Below are positions 1 to 7,921 of a DNA stretch of 13,574 bases, piece by piece. Source of the DNA: Sneathiella sp. GTDB lineage: Bacteria; Pseudomonadota; Alphaproteobacteria; Sneathiellales; Sneathiellaceae. The notes under the pieces were generated by a model. It worked only from the letters and a program-made list of their open reading frames with translations, was not told the DNA's origin and did no database searches. Made by a program: the position numbers and the translations under genes. Positions within the stretch are counted from its first letter, which is position 1; every line of letters begins with the position of its first letter. The stretch lies in NCBI GenBank assembly GCA_002732675.1, contig NVRR01000057.1, positions 1-13,574 of the forward strand. The letters run 5' to 3'.

Positions 1-467
1 CGCGCGGCGCCATTCAATATCATTTCGACAGCCCGAAATCCCTGCTGATGGCCAGCATCATAGAAATTGCCGATCGATTGGGCCAGCACCTGGATGTTGA
101 GGCTCTAATTAAACTCCCATTGCCGGAACGTATAGATCGGGTTGTCGATGATTACTGGCAAGGCTTCGGCGGAAGTAACTATGCAGCGTTTATAGAAATT
201 GCTGTTCGCGGCCGGTTTGATCCGGAATTTGAATCCGCTCTCACCGCCACACTGGAAGGTCTGGAACGCGAGCGGGCGATAATCTGGCAGGCCGTTTTTG
301 CGGATAGAGGCCGCTCCACTGAGGAAATTATGTCCTGGCGGACAACAATGATGATTATGCTCCGGGGCATGGCGCTGACCAACATGATTGTTGGCCATCA
401 GGAGAAAGTTTCTCCGCAACTTGGTCAGTTTAAGGATATGTTGAAGAGATACATGACCGGAAACTAA
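1..467 (+). CDS. TetR/AcrR-family transcriptional regulator, C-terminal part (5' end outside window)
   Basis: The reading frame is open from base 3, so the gene starts upstream of the window; the first internal ATG (48) is not the true start. The first visible residues, RGAIQYHFDSPKSLL, match the recognition helix and following helix of the TetR DNA-binding domain, where a Y-H-F after the recognition helix is typical. The remaining roughly 135 residues form an all-helical segment consistent with a TetR ligand-binding and dimerisation domain. The ligand cannot be read from the sequence. The gene lies 36 bases upstream of an acyl-CoA catabolic gene set on the same strand. By analogy with AtuR or other TetR repressors of acyl-CoA pathways it probably senses a pathway acyl-CoA or acid and represses these genes; that role is inference. 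No terminator is visible between it and the next gene. Confidence 0.88.
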   Translation, partial: RGAIQYHFDSPKSLLMASIIEIADRLGQHLDVEALIKLPLPERIDRVVDDYWQGFGGSNYAAFIEIAVRGRFDPEFESALTATLEGLERERAIIWQAVFADRGRSTEEIMSWRTTMMIMLRGMALTNMIVGHQEKVSPQLGQFKDMLKRYMTGN

Positions 468-503
468 GGGGCGGGTGCGCCTAATAAATGAAAGAAAAAG
501 AAA

Positions 504-1331
504 ATGCACGAATTACCCTTATGTGAATTTTTACGGCTGGAAGTAGAGGGCCCACGGCTCAACCTGACTTTCAACCGTCCCGATCAGCGCAATGCTATCA
601 ATAGTCAGATGGGTGCGGAATTCGCGGCCGTTGTCGACTGGCTCGCCGCATCGAAAGAAGTACGCGTTGTCGTTCTGCGCGGCGCGGGCGGTCATTTCTG
701 CGCAGGCGGAGATATCAAGGAGCGTAAAAATATGGCAGAGGAAAGCGTTTCCGATGGTGTCGATCCGATTATGGAGCGTAACCGCAGCGCCGGTCTCGCC
801 TTTTTGAAGTTTGAAAATCTGCCGCAGACAACCATTGCCTTGGTCGAAGGTTCTGCCTTCGGCGGCGGTATGGGCTATGCTTGCCTTGCCGACATCACCA
901 TCGTTGCTGACACCGCTAAAATGGGCATGCCAGAGACAACTTTGGGCGTGGCGCCTGCGCAAATCGCACCGTATGTGGTCAAGCGCATTGGCTTGACACG
1001 GGCCCGCCAACTGGCGCTCACCGGCGAACGGTTTGATGGGGCCAAAGCGTATGAGTATGGGATCGCGCAATATCTTTGCGCTGAGCAGGAAATTGATCAG
1101 ACATTGGAAGAAGTTGTCGCCAGCGTGATGCGCTGCGGTCCGGAAGCCAATGCCGCCACCAAGGCCATCATGTTGAAAGTCGGGACGTTGCCGGACGAAG
1201 AGATGGTCCGCTTTTCTGCCGGGAAATTTTCTGAACTCAATCGCGGCGATGAGGGCAAGGAAGGGCAAACGGCTTTTGCTGAAAAACGAAAACCCGCCTG
1301 GCAGCTCGGCCTTAAAGGAGGCGGATCATGA
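504..1331 (+). CDS. Enoyl-CoA hydratase/isomerase family protein (crotonase fold; AtuE/LiuC-like)
   Basis: This 275-residue protein has the length and layout of the crotonase superfamily. The first oxyanion-hole segment is HFCAGGDIKE (64-73). The second is the GSAFGGGMGYA segment (116-126), followed by D130. The Glu matching rat hydratase Glu164 is present as E144 (GMPETTLG). The position matching Glu144 is G124, so one of the two classical catalytic acids is missing. The PAQIAPYVV segment (151-159) resembles what I recall of hydratases for methylglutaconyl- or isohexenylglutaconyl-CoA. Hydration of a branched enoyl-CoA is therefore likely, but the substrate is unproven. ATG 504 is chosen because a stop lies just upstream in frame (489-491); the upstream region is purine-rich with only a weak ribosome-binding site. 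The stop overlaps the next start as ATGA, indicating translational coupling. Confidence 0.9.
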   Translation: MHELPLCEFLRLEVEGPRLNLTFNRPDQRNAINSQMGAEFAAVVDWLAASKEVRVVVLRGAGGHFCAGGDIKERKNMAEESVSDGVDPIMERNRSAGLAFLKFENLPQTTIALVEGSAFGGGMGYACLADITIVADTAKMGMPETTLGVAPAQIAPYVVKRIGLTRARQLALTGERFDGAKAYEYGIAQYLCAEQEIDQTLEEVVASVMRCGPEANAATKAIMLKVGTLPDEEMVRFSAGKFSELNRGDEGKEGQTAFAEKRKPAWQLGLKGGGS

Positions 1332-3148
1332 GTGGAAATACGGCATCCAAAACCATTCGCATAGGCGGCGCATCGGGGTATTGGGGCGATTCTCAAGAGG
1401 CTCCCAAACAGCTGGTTTTGAAGGGAAACGTGGACTATCTGGTGTTCGACTATCTGGCCGAAGTGACCATGTCTATCCTTGTGCGCGCAAAACAGCGGTC
1501 CCCGGACGCGGGATATGCAAAGGATTTCATCGGACTGGTCATGAAACCACTAATCCATGACATTAAATCGCGAGGCATCAAGGTCATTGTCAATGCGGGT
1601 GGCGTGAATATCGGTGCGTGCGCGGCGGCTCTGGCCAAGGTTGCCGAGGATGCCGGCGTCAAACTTAAAATAGGCACCGTCGAGGGAGACGATCTGTCTG
1701 GGAATTTGGAAGAATTGCGGGCAAATGGAATTCGGGAGATGTTCTCCGGCGTTGAAATGCCCGAAAAAATGATCAGCGCCAATGCCTATCTCGGGGCTTT
1801 TCCTATTGCGGCAGCGCTGGACGATGGCGCGGAAGTCGTCATCACTGGACGCTGCGTCGATAGCGCCGTGACCCTTGGGGCGTTGATCCATGAATTTGGC
1901 TGGACGGTGGATGACTATGTCAAGCTTGCTTCGGGAAGCCTTGCCGGGCATATCCTCGAATGCGGGGCGCAGGCGACAGGCGGTAATTTCACGGATTGGC
2001 GTGATACTGTGGATGGCTGGGATGATATGGGCTATCCCATCGCGGTCTGCCGGGCCGACGGCAGCTTCGCCATTACCAAGCCTGAAAAAACCGGCGGTAT
2101 TGTTTCGCGCTTTTCAGTCGGAGAGCAGATCCTGTATGAAATTGGCGACCCCGCGCGTTACGTTATGCCGGATGTCCTCTGCGATTTTTCAGGCGTGATC
2201 CTGACGGAGACGAAGACCAACTGGCTGGAAGTTTCAGGTGTCAAAGGCCGTGCGCCCACAGCGACTTATAAAGTCTCCGGGACCTATATGGATGGATATC
2301 GCGCGACCGCGTCGACCGTTATCACGGGCTTCGATGCGGTCGAAAAGGGCAAGGCTTTTGCGGCGGCACTCTTGAAAAGAACCCAGCGCCTATTCATGGA
2401 GCGTAATCTTGGGGAATACCGGGATACCGCTGTTCATATCATTGGCGCCCAGACGCTGTGGGGAAATAACGCCGATCAAAATGCGGGCAATTCCCGAGAA
2501 ATTATGACTCAAATTGATGTTCGCCACGATGAAAAAGTGGCACTTGAGTTGTTCTCAAAGGAAACCACGGGCGTCGGGCTTTCCATGACCACCGGGCGCT
2601 GCTCTGCCGGGGCCGCGGGGCGCCCGAAAATCACGCCCGTCGTCGCGCAATTTGCGTTCCTGATTGACAAGGACCGCGTCCCGGCCTCGGTTTTTGTGGA
2701 TGGAAAGAGCGTGGATTATGTGGCGTCAGCTCCTGCAGGCTATTCCGATGTTGGACCTTCTACAAGAGAAGTGCAGCCTGCGCTGGAAGCCGAGCAATCC
2801 GGACAAATGACCGAAGTGCCGCTGATCAGGCTGGCCGTTGCGCGAAGCGGCGATAAAGGGAATAACGCCAATGTCGGCGTTATGGCACGACAACCTGATT
2901 ATCTTCCGTGGATAAAGCAATCGGCAACTGAAGCGCGGATCCGGGAATGGTTCGGCCATGTCATTGAAGGGGAGGTCACGCGCTTTGATCTACCGGGGAT
3001 GGATGCCGTTAATTTTCTGCTGACTGACTGTCTGGGCGGCGGCGGTACCTCAACCCTACATTTGGACAACCTTGCCAAAACCTATGCGCAACAATTGCTG
3101 GCGCTGCCTATTAAAGTGCCTAGCGGCCTTGCGAAAACCCTGTCATAA
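1328..3148 (+). CDS. AtuA-family (DUF1446) acyclic terpene utilisation-type protein
   Basis: This 606-residue protein has the two-part architecture of the AtuA family. A large N-terminal domain (about 10-460) contains VNAGGVNIG (88-96), CVDSAVTLG (176-184), CGAQATGGNFTDW (212-224) and RCSAGAAGRP (424-433). A C-terminal ferredoxin-fold-like domain (about 497-600) begins near the strongly conserved SGDKGNNANVGV (507-518). AtuA is needed for citronellol/geraniol use in Pseudomonas, but its biochemical reaction is not established; homologues occur in many acyl-CoA clusters. The start overlaps the hydratase stop by four bases, and a strong AAAGGAGG at 1314-1321 sits 6 bases upstream. The neighbours (hydratase, acyl-CoA synthetase, CoA-transferase) fit a role on a branched acyl-CoA or its acid. 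The family call is firm; the function is open. Confidence 0.88.
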   Translation: MSGNTASKTIRIGGASGYWGDSQEAPKQLVLKGNVDYLVFDYLAEVTMSILVRAKQRSPDAGYAKDFIGLVMKPLIHDIKSRGIKVIVNAGGVNIGACAAALAKVAEDAGVKLKIGTVEGDDLSGNLEELRANGIREMFSGVEMPEKMISANAYLGAFPIAAALDDGAEVVITGRCVDSAVTLGALIHEFGWTVDDYVKLASGSLAGHILECGAQATGGNFTDWRDTVDGWDDMGYPIAVCRADGSFAITKPEKTGGIVSRFSVGEQILYEIGDPARYVMPDVLCDFSGVILTETKTNWLEVSGVKGRAPTATYKVSGTYMDGYRATASTVITGFDAVEKGKAFAAALLKRTQRLFMERNLGEYRDTAVHIIGAQTLWGNNADQNAGNSREIMTQIDVRHDEKVALELFSKETTGVGLSMTTGRCSAGAAGRPKITPVVAQFAFLIDKDRVPASVFVDGKSVDYVASAPAGYSDVGPSTREVQPALEAEQSGQMTEVPLIRLAVARSGDKGNNANVGVMARQPDYLPWIKQSATEARIREWFGHVIEGEVTRFDLPGMDAVNFLLTDCLGGGGTSTLHLDNLAKTYAQQLLALPIKVPSGLAKTLS

Positions 3149-3185
3149 AGAATAAAAAATCAACGGGATAAAAAGGAAGTAATCC

Positions 3186-5282
3186 ATGACCCATCCGCTC
3201 GAGCCAATGCTGCGGCCCAATTCTGTTGCGATTATCGGCGCCTCCGATACCGAATCCCGTATTGGCGGCCGACCGATACACTCCATGAAAACATTGGGGT
3301 TTGCCGGGGACATTTATCCGATTAATCCGAAACGGGAGACCATTCAGGGCCTGCCGGCTTTTGCCAGCATAAAGGATGTGCCGAGGGGCATCGATTGTGC
3401 GGTAATTGCGGTTCCGGCGAAGGTTGCCGTTGATGTGGTGCGCGATTGCGCCGATCATGGCGTTAAAAGCGCCGTGATGTTCACCTCCGGTTTTGCGGAA
3501 CTCAGCGATGATGGAGCCAAGGCCCAAGCTGAAATCACCGGGATCGCCCGGGAAAGCGGCATGCGGCTTATCGGCCCTAATTGTCTTGGTGTTTTTAATG
3601 TTCAGCATGGCTGGTACGGCACTTTTACCAATGCGCCCGGCATGTTGCGCTTGCCACATGGACCGGTCGGGATTGTCAGCCAGAGCGGCGCTTATGGCGC
3701 CCATGTTTTTATGGTCTCGCAAATGCGCGGTGTGGCGTCCAATTACTGGGTGACGACGGGCAACGAATCTGATGTGGATGTGGCCGAAGTTATAGAATAT
3801 TACGCGCAAGCGCCGGATGTGAAAATCATTCTGGCCTATGCCGAAGGGATGAAAGACGCGGACCGGGTGTGTCGTGCCCTCGAAATGGCTCGGGACGCGG
3901 AAAAACCTGTCATTTTCATGAAAGTCGGTAGCACCGATGTGGGCGCACAGGCCGCCGCCTCTCATACGGCATCCCTTGCCGGCTCAGACGCGATCTATGA
4001 TGCCATGTTCAAGCAATATGGCGTATATCGCGCGGAGACCACCGAAGAGTTTGTCGATGTCGCCTATGGCTGCCAGTTCGGCCGATACCCTCAGGGCCGG
4101 AAAATAGATTTGCAGACGATTTCCGGCGGTGTGGGGGTGCAGATGGCGGACGCAACCGTTAAATACGGTCTGGATGCCGTCCCCTTGCCTATCTCGACAC
4201 AAAAGAAACTGAAAGAACTCATTCCTTTTGCGGGTGTGACAAATCCGGTAGACTTTACGGCGCAGGCGCTTAATGATCCAAGTCTGATGGAAGCCAATAT
4301 CAGCTTGACCATCGACGAAGCCGATTTTGACAGCCATATCGTTTATCTCGCCAGCATTCCGGCGTCACCCTTTACCCGAAGCAGTTGCAAACAGATTTTC
4401 GAAAATATCAGAGCGAAATATCCGGACGAGATTATCTTAATGAGCATGGTCGCCCCGGAAGATGTGATCAAGGAATATGAGGCACTGAATATCCCGAGTT
4501 ATGAGGATCCGTCGCTAACAGTGCGGGCCATGGCCGCCCTCACGCATTTCGGCGAGGTGTTCGCCCGTGGCCGTCCTGACGCCCCTCCCGCCTTGCCCGC
4601 CGATGCCAGAGCCGCACCGACGGAGCCGGTTGCTGAACACGAAGCGAAGGCGATTCTGAAAAGCGTTGGTATTCCGGTTACTCGTGAAGAACTTGTCCAG
4701 TCGGCGGAAGATGCGGTCAAGGTCTGGCGTGAGATTGGCGGCGCCGTGGTGATGAAAATCGCCTCTCCGGATATCCTTCATAAGACGGAAATTGGAGGCG
4801 TATTGCTGAAACTGAATAATGAGGCAGAGGTCTTAGAAGGCTTCGATACATTGATCACTCGCGCTAAATCCGCCAAGCCTGACGCGAAAATCGACGGCGT
4901 CATCGTCGCGGAGATGGTAACGGGCGGGGTGGAGACGGTCATGGGGGTTGTCTGCGACCCGGTATTTGGACCCGCCGTCATGTTTGGTCTTGGCGGTGTG
5001 TTTGTAGAAGTATTGAAAGACGTAACCTTCCGTCTGGCGCCTTTCGGCGTTGATGAAGCCCATCGTATGATCAATGAAATCCAGGGGCGGGCCATGTTGG
5101 ACGGCGTTCGCGGGGCCCCGCCTTCAGATATTGATGCACTGGCCGATGCTTTGGCGCGGCTGTCGGTTTTCGCCGCGGAAAATGTCGATACTATTGAAAC
5201 CATCGACGTCAATCCATTTATTGTGATGTCCGATGGGGCGATTGCGGTTGATGCCCTAATCGTTCCGAAAGAGGCAAGCTGA
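3186..5282 (+). CDS. Acyl-CoA synthetase, ADP-forming (acetate--CoA ligase family, fused alpha-beta)
   Basis: This 698-residue protein belongs to the NDP-forming acyl-CoA synthetase superfamily. It couples free acid, CoA and ATP to acyl-CoA, ADP and phosphate through phosphohistidine intermediates. Domain order is a CoA-binding Rossmann domain (about 10-135, with VAIIGAS at 14-20 and IGPNCLGVFN at 129-138), succinyl-CoA-synthetase-like domains (about 155-450) and a C-terminal ATP-grasp domain (about 480-695). H260 in ASHTASLAGS is the expected phosphorylated His. K524 and H532 (VVMKIASPDILHKT, 521-534) and DVNPF (674-678) are ATP-grasp signatures. AAGGAAG at 3173-3179 lies 6 bases before the ATG, and a 37-base gap separates it from the AtuA-family gene. 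The acid is unknown; the neighbours suggest a branched or isoprenoid acid. All visible key residues are intact. Confidence 0.92.
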   Translation: MTHPLEPMLRPNSVAIIGASDTESRIGGRPIHSMKTLGFAGDIYPINPKRETIQGLPAFASIKDVPRGIDCAVIAVPAKVAVDVVRDCADHGVKSAVMFTSGFAELSDDGAKAQAEITGIARESGMRLIGPNCLGVFNVQHGWYGTFTNAPGMLRLPHGPVGIVSQSGAYGAHVFMVSQMRGVASNYWVTTGNESDVDVAEVIEYYAQAPDVKIILAYAEGMKDADRVCRALEMARDAEKPVIFMKVGSTDVGAQAAASHTASLAGSDAIYDAMFKQYGVYRAETTEEFVDVAYGCQFGRYPQGRKIDLQTISGGVGVQMADATVKYGLDAVPLPISTQKKLKELIPFAGVTNPVDFTAQALNDPSLMEANISLTIDEADFDSHIVYLASIPASPFTRSSCKQIFENIRAKYPDEIILMSMVAPEDVIKEYEALNIPSYEDPSLTVRAMAALTHFGEVFARGRPDAPPALPADARAAPTEPVAEHEAKAILKSVGIPVTREELVQSAEDAVKVWREIGGAVVMKIASPDILHKTEIGGVLLKLNNEAEVLEGFDTLITRAKSAKPDAKIDGVIVAEMVTGGVETVMGVVCDPVFGPAVMFGLGGVFVEVLKDVTFRLAPFGVDEAHRMINEIQGRAMLDGVRGAPPSDIDALADALARLSVFAAENVDTIETIDVNPFIVMSDGAIAVDALIVPKEAS

Positions 5283-6487
5283 TGAGAGCTTATGACGGCG
5301 TAAAAGTTCTGGATTTTACGCAAGTGCTGGCTGGTCCCATTTGCACACAGATGTTTTCGCTTCTGGGGGCCGACGTGGTCAAGATCGAAGCACCCAGAAA
5401 GGGCGACCAGCTGCGCTCCACGCTCACTGACCCGGAGATGGCGGCAAAGCTCCTCTCGCCAGCGTTTTTGACGGCTAATCTCGGTAAGCGCAGCCTTGCC
5501 ATCGATCTAAAGTCGGAGGCAGGTCGCAAGGTCATCTATAAACTGCTGGAAGATGCCGATGTGGTGGTTGAAAATTTTAGTCCTGGTGTCGCCAAAAAAC
5601 TTGGTATCGACTACGACTCGCTCAAAAAACGCAAACCAGATCTGGTTTATTGTTCGATCAGCGGCTATGGGCAGGAGGGCCCTCGCAGTAACGACAAAGC
5701 TTATGATTCAGCTATCCAGGCGGCGTCCGGCCTTTTTACCCTGAACGGTCACGAAGAAACGGGCCCGACGCGAATTGGTATTATGGTTATAGATATGTTC
5801 ACTGGCGTCAATGCGGCATTCGCCGTGGCCTCGGCCCTGCATAGACGTCTGGCAACTGGTGAAGGGCAGTATCTTGATGTGGCGATGTATGACAGTGCGA
5901 TGTTGCTGGCAGCTTCACAGATGGCGGATTTTATGGTGCGCGGAAATATCCCGCCGTTGCTTGGCAATCATTCGCCGACGCGACAGCCGACGTCCGGTTG
6001 CTTCGAGACCAAAGACGGACAAGTGCTGCTGGCAACGATCACGTCCGTTCAGAATGAAGCGGTCTTAAAGGCGGCCGGTCTTGCACATCTGCTCGACGAT
6101 CCGCTTTACGCGACACTTGAGGCCCGAATAGAGAATTTCGACAGCGGCTTCGAACTGCTGAGCAAGGCGATGAAGACCAAGAGCACTGATGAATGGCTTC
6201 AGATTATGAATAAGGCCGGGATTGCGGTTCAGTCGATCCGGACCTTGCACGAATCAACCGTGGATCCGCAGCTCGCCTATCGTGGGATTATGGTCGATGC
6301 TGGAAAACTGCACGGATTTGACCAGGCGCTCAAACTTGTCGGTGTGCCGTTTATTGCCAATGCGGATGGCCCGTTACAGCAAGCGGAACCGCCACAGAAA
6401 GTCGGGCAGCACACTGCCGAAGTGTTGGCGGAGCTTGGCTGCAGCAAAGCTGAAATAAATGAATTTGTCGCCATAAATGGTGGCTGA
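5282..6487 (+). CDS. CaiB/BaiF-family (class III) CoA-transferase
   Basis: This 401-residue protein has the normal length for class III CoA-transferases, which move CoA between carboxylic acids and form interlocked dimers. The N-terminal signature includes VLDFTQVLAGP (9-19) and LGADVVKIE (28-36). The catalytic aspartate equivalent to Asp169 of formyl-CoA transferase is D171 in GPTRIGIMVIDMFTG (161-175). At the position of the catalytic His of alpha-methylacyl-CoA racemases (the GHD motif) this protein has Y141 in AYD, which favours a transferase over a racemase. ATG overlaps the synthetase stop by one base (TGATG), and AAAGAGG at 5268-5274 serves as ribosome-binding site, so the two genes are translationally coupled. 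Donor and acceptor acids cannot be read from sequence. Confidence 0.92.
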   Translation: MRAYDGVKVLDFTQVLAGPICTQMFSLLGADVVKIEAPRKGDQLRSTLTDPEMAAKLLSPAFLTANLGKRSLAIDLKSEAGRKVIYKLLEDADVVVENFSPGVAKKLGIDYDSLKKRKPDLVYCSISGYGQEGPRSNDKAYDSAIQAASGLFTLNGHEETGPTRIGIMVIDMFTGVNAAFAVASALHRRLATGEGQYLDVAMYDSAMLLAASQMADFMVRGNIPPLLGNHSPTRQPTSGCFETKDGQVLLATITSVQNEAVLKAAGLAHLLDDPLYATLEARIENFDSGFELLSKAMKTKSTDEWLQIMNKAGIAVQSIRTLHESTVDPQLAYRGIMVDAGKLHGFDQALKLVGVPFIANADGPLQQAEPPQKVGQHTAEVLAELGCSKAEINEFVAINGG

Positions 6488-6513
6488 CCCCAAGCAGAAA
6501 AGGCGCTTAACTT

Positions 6514-7149
6514 GTGATTACACTGCATCACCTGAGTGACTCCCGCTCACAGCGCATTCTGTGGCTTCTGGAAGAACTGGCGACAGGTTATGAAATTGTC
6601 GCTTATGAGCGGGATACGGCGACGCGCCTGGCGCCGCCGGAGCTTGAAAAAATCCATCCGCTTGGAAAATCACCGGTTATTGTCGATGGCGATGTCCTGA
6701 TCCATGAATCCGGGGCGATTGTCGACTACCTTATTGGTAAATATGGAAAGGGTAAATTAGTGCCCGCGCCAGACGCTGCCGAATATATAAAATATATGGA
6801 ATGGCTGCACTATGCTGAAGGCTCCGCCATGCTGCCTTTGTTGCTTCGTCTTTACACGGGCCGACTTGGCGATGCAGCAGAACCCTTGATGCCGCAGATC
6901 GATGGGGAGACCGCCAATCATTTCTCGTTCATGAATAGGGAAATGACGGGGAAAGAGTATTTCGTCGGTAACAGTCTGACCGGCGCGGATATCATGATGT
7001 CATTTCCGCTGGAGGCAGCCAGGGCGCGTGGTCTTCTCGCGTCATACCCGGAATTATCGGCATTTGTTGAGCGTATGCAGTCTCGTCCGGCCTATTTGAA
7101 CGCCCTTGAAAAGGGGGGCGTTTACTCCTATGGTCCGGCAACTTCCTGA
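6514..7149 (+). CDS. Glutathione S-transferase family protein
   Basis: The product is a 211-residue cytosolic-type glutathione S-transferase. The N-terminal thioredoxin-fold domain (1-75) has SDSRSQRILWLLEEL (8-22), the cis-proline segment KSPVI (52-56) and the E65-S66 pair that binds the gamma-glutamyl part of glutathione. The C-terminal helical domain (about 88-205) carries the N-capping motif SLTGADIMM (154-162). Probable catalytic hydroxyls are S8 or S10; which one is used is not certain. The start is GTG, with AAAAGG at 6498-6503 ten bases upstream. The gene follows the CoA-transferase by 26 bases with no terminator between. Its place in the operon suggests conjugation of glutathione to an electrophilic intermediate or removal of glutathione from one, which is inference. 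Confidence 0.9.
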   Translation: MITLHHLSDSRSQRILWLLEELATGYEIVAYERDTATRLAPPELEKIHPLGKSPVIVDGDVLIHESGAIVDYLIGKYGKGKLVPAPDAAEYIKYMEWLHYAEGSAMLPLLLRLYTGRLGDAAEPLMPQIDGETANHFSFMNREMTGKEYFVGNSLTGADIMMSFPLEAARARGLLASYPELSAFVERMQSRPAYLNALEKGGVYSYGPATS

Positions 7150-7169
7150 TCCCTGCTGGATAAATCTAC

Positions 7170-7841
7170 GTGACAGAAAACGCTCAAAACCGGCAACCGG
7201 TTTTTAATGTGCCACCGGCAACCAAATATGTGGTTGCCGCGATACTTATCGTCCATTTGCTGACCGAAGTGACGACGCCGGAAACCCTGGCCTGGGTTTA
7301 CCAGAATTTTTCCTTCCGTCCGGCGGTGATCGCGGCCATTTTCGATAATCCGACGCTGCCCGGTCTTTTCCATATTTTTGTCACCCTGAACAGCCATATG
7401 TTTCTGCATCATGACTGGATGCACATGGTCCTGAATGTGGGCATGCTGCTGGCCTTTGGATCAATGACAGAACGACGGTTTGGCGCCGTGAAATTTCTGA
7501 TCCTGTATTTCCTGTCGGGATGGATCGGGGCGTTTGCGGAATATCTGATCGCGGATCCAAATATGGGTATCTACCTCTATGGCGCGTCGGGCGGTGTGTT
7601 CGGCACCATGGGCGCGACAGCCATTATTATGTTACCGCGATACCATCTTCGCGGGATGTTTGCCTTTGTCGGTACGTTACTGGGCATCAACCTGCTGATC
7701 GGTGCAACGCCGCTTGGAACATTGCTGGTCGGGGAGGGAGCCGGCATTGCCTGGGCTGCCCATTGCGCCGGATTTGCGGCCGGTATATTGATGGCATTCC
7801 TATATACTCAGATACCGGTGCGTGCGCGTAACTCACATTAA
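7170..7841 (+). CDS. Rhomboid-family intramembrane serine protease
   Basis: This 223-residue polytopic inner-membrane protein has the six-helix rhomboid core. The HDWMHMVLN segment (81-89) supplies H85 and N89, the HxxxN oxyanion motif in the second transmembrane helix. GASGGVFG (138-145) supplies the nucleophile S140, and AHCAG (197-201) supplies the catalytic H198 in the last helix. E101-R102 follows an AFGSMTERRFG stretch, as in bacterial rhomboids. All catalytic residues are intact, so an active protease that cleaves transmembrane helices is expected. Substrates are unknown. The start is GTG at 7170, 20 bases after the glutathione transferase stop, with only a weak ribosome-binding site. 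It is probably cotranscribed with the upstream genes, though no metabolic link is evident. Confidence 0.9.
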   Translation: MTENAQNRQPVFNVPPATKYVVAAILIVHLLTEVTTPETLAWVYQNFSFRPAVIAAIFDNPTLPGLFHIFVTLNSHMFLHHDWMHMVLNVGMLLAFGSMTERRFGAVKFLILYFLSGWIGAFAEYLIADPNMGIYLYGASGGVFGTMGATAIIMLPRYHLRGMFAFVGTLLGINLLIGATPLGTLLVGEGAGIAWAAHCAGFAAGILMAFLYTQIPVRARNSH

Positions 7842-7921
7842 TGTTATTGAATGTGGCTGGTATGTTGCCGGTTTATGTCTATCTTCCAGTCAATATCTGA
7901 GAAAATCTGGAGGGTTGAAAG

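Noticed and set aside
48..50. ATG 48 as the start of the first gene
   Set aside because: The frame continues upstream and encodes the TetR recognition helix, so this Met is internal.
488..526. ATG 488 as a start for the hydratase or a leader peptide
   Set aside because: It is in another frame and ends after 12 codons. A leader peptide is possible but nothing supports it.
531..1268. 245-codon open frame on the - strand
   Set aside because: It is antisense to the hydratase gene, whose motifs are unmistakable; the opposite frame shows no family features.
3120..3965. 281-codon open frame on the - strand
   Set aside because: It lies antisense within the acyl-CoA synthetase gene, has no recognisable domain and is explained by the codon bias of the real gene.
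7842..7921. Promoter for the YHS gene
   Set aside because: Partial -35-like TTGAAT and TTGCCG hexamers are present, but none has a convincing -10 at proper spacing.
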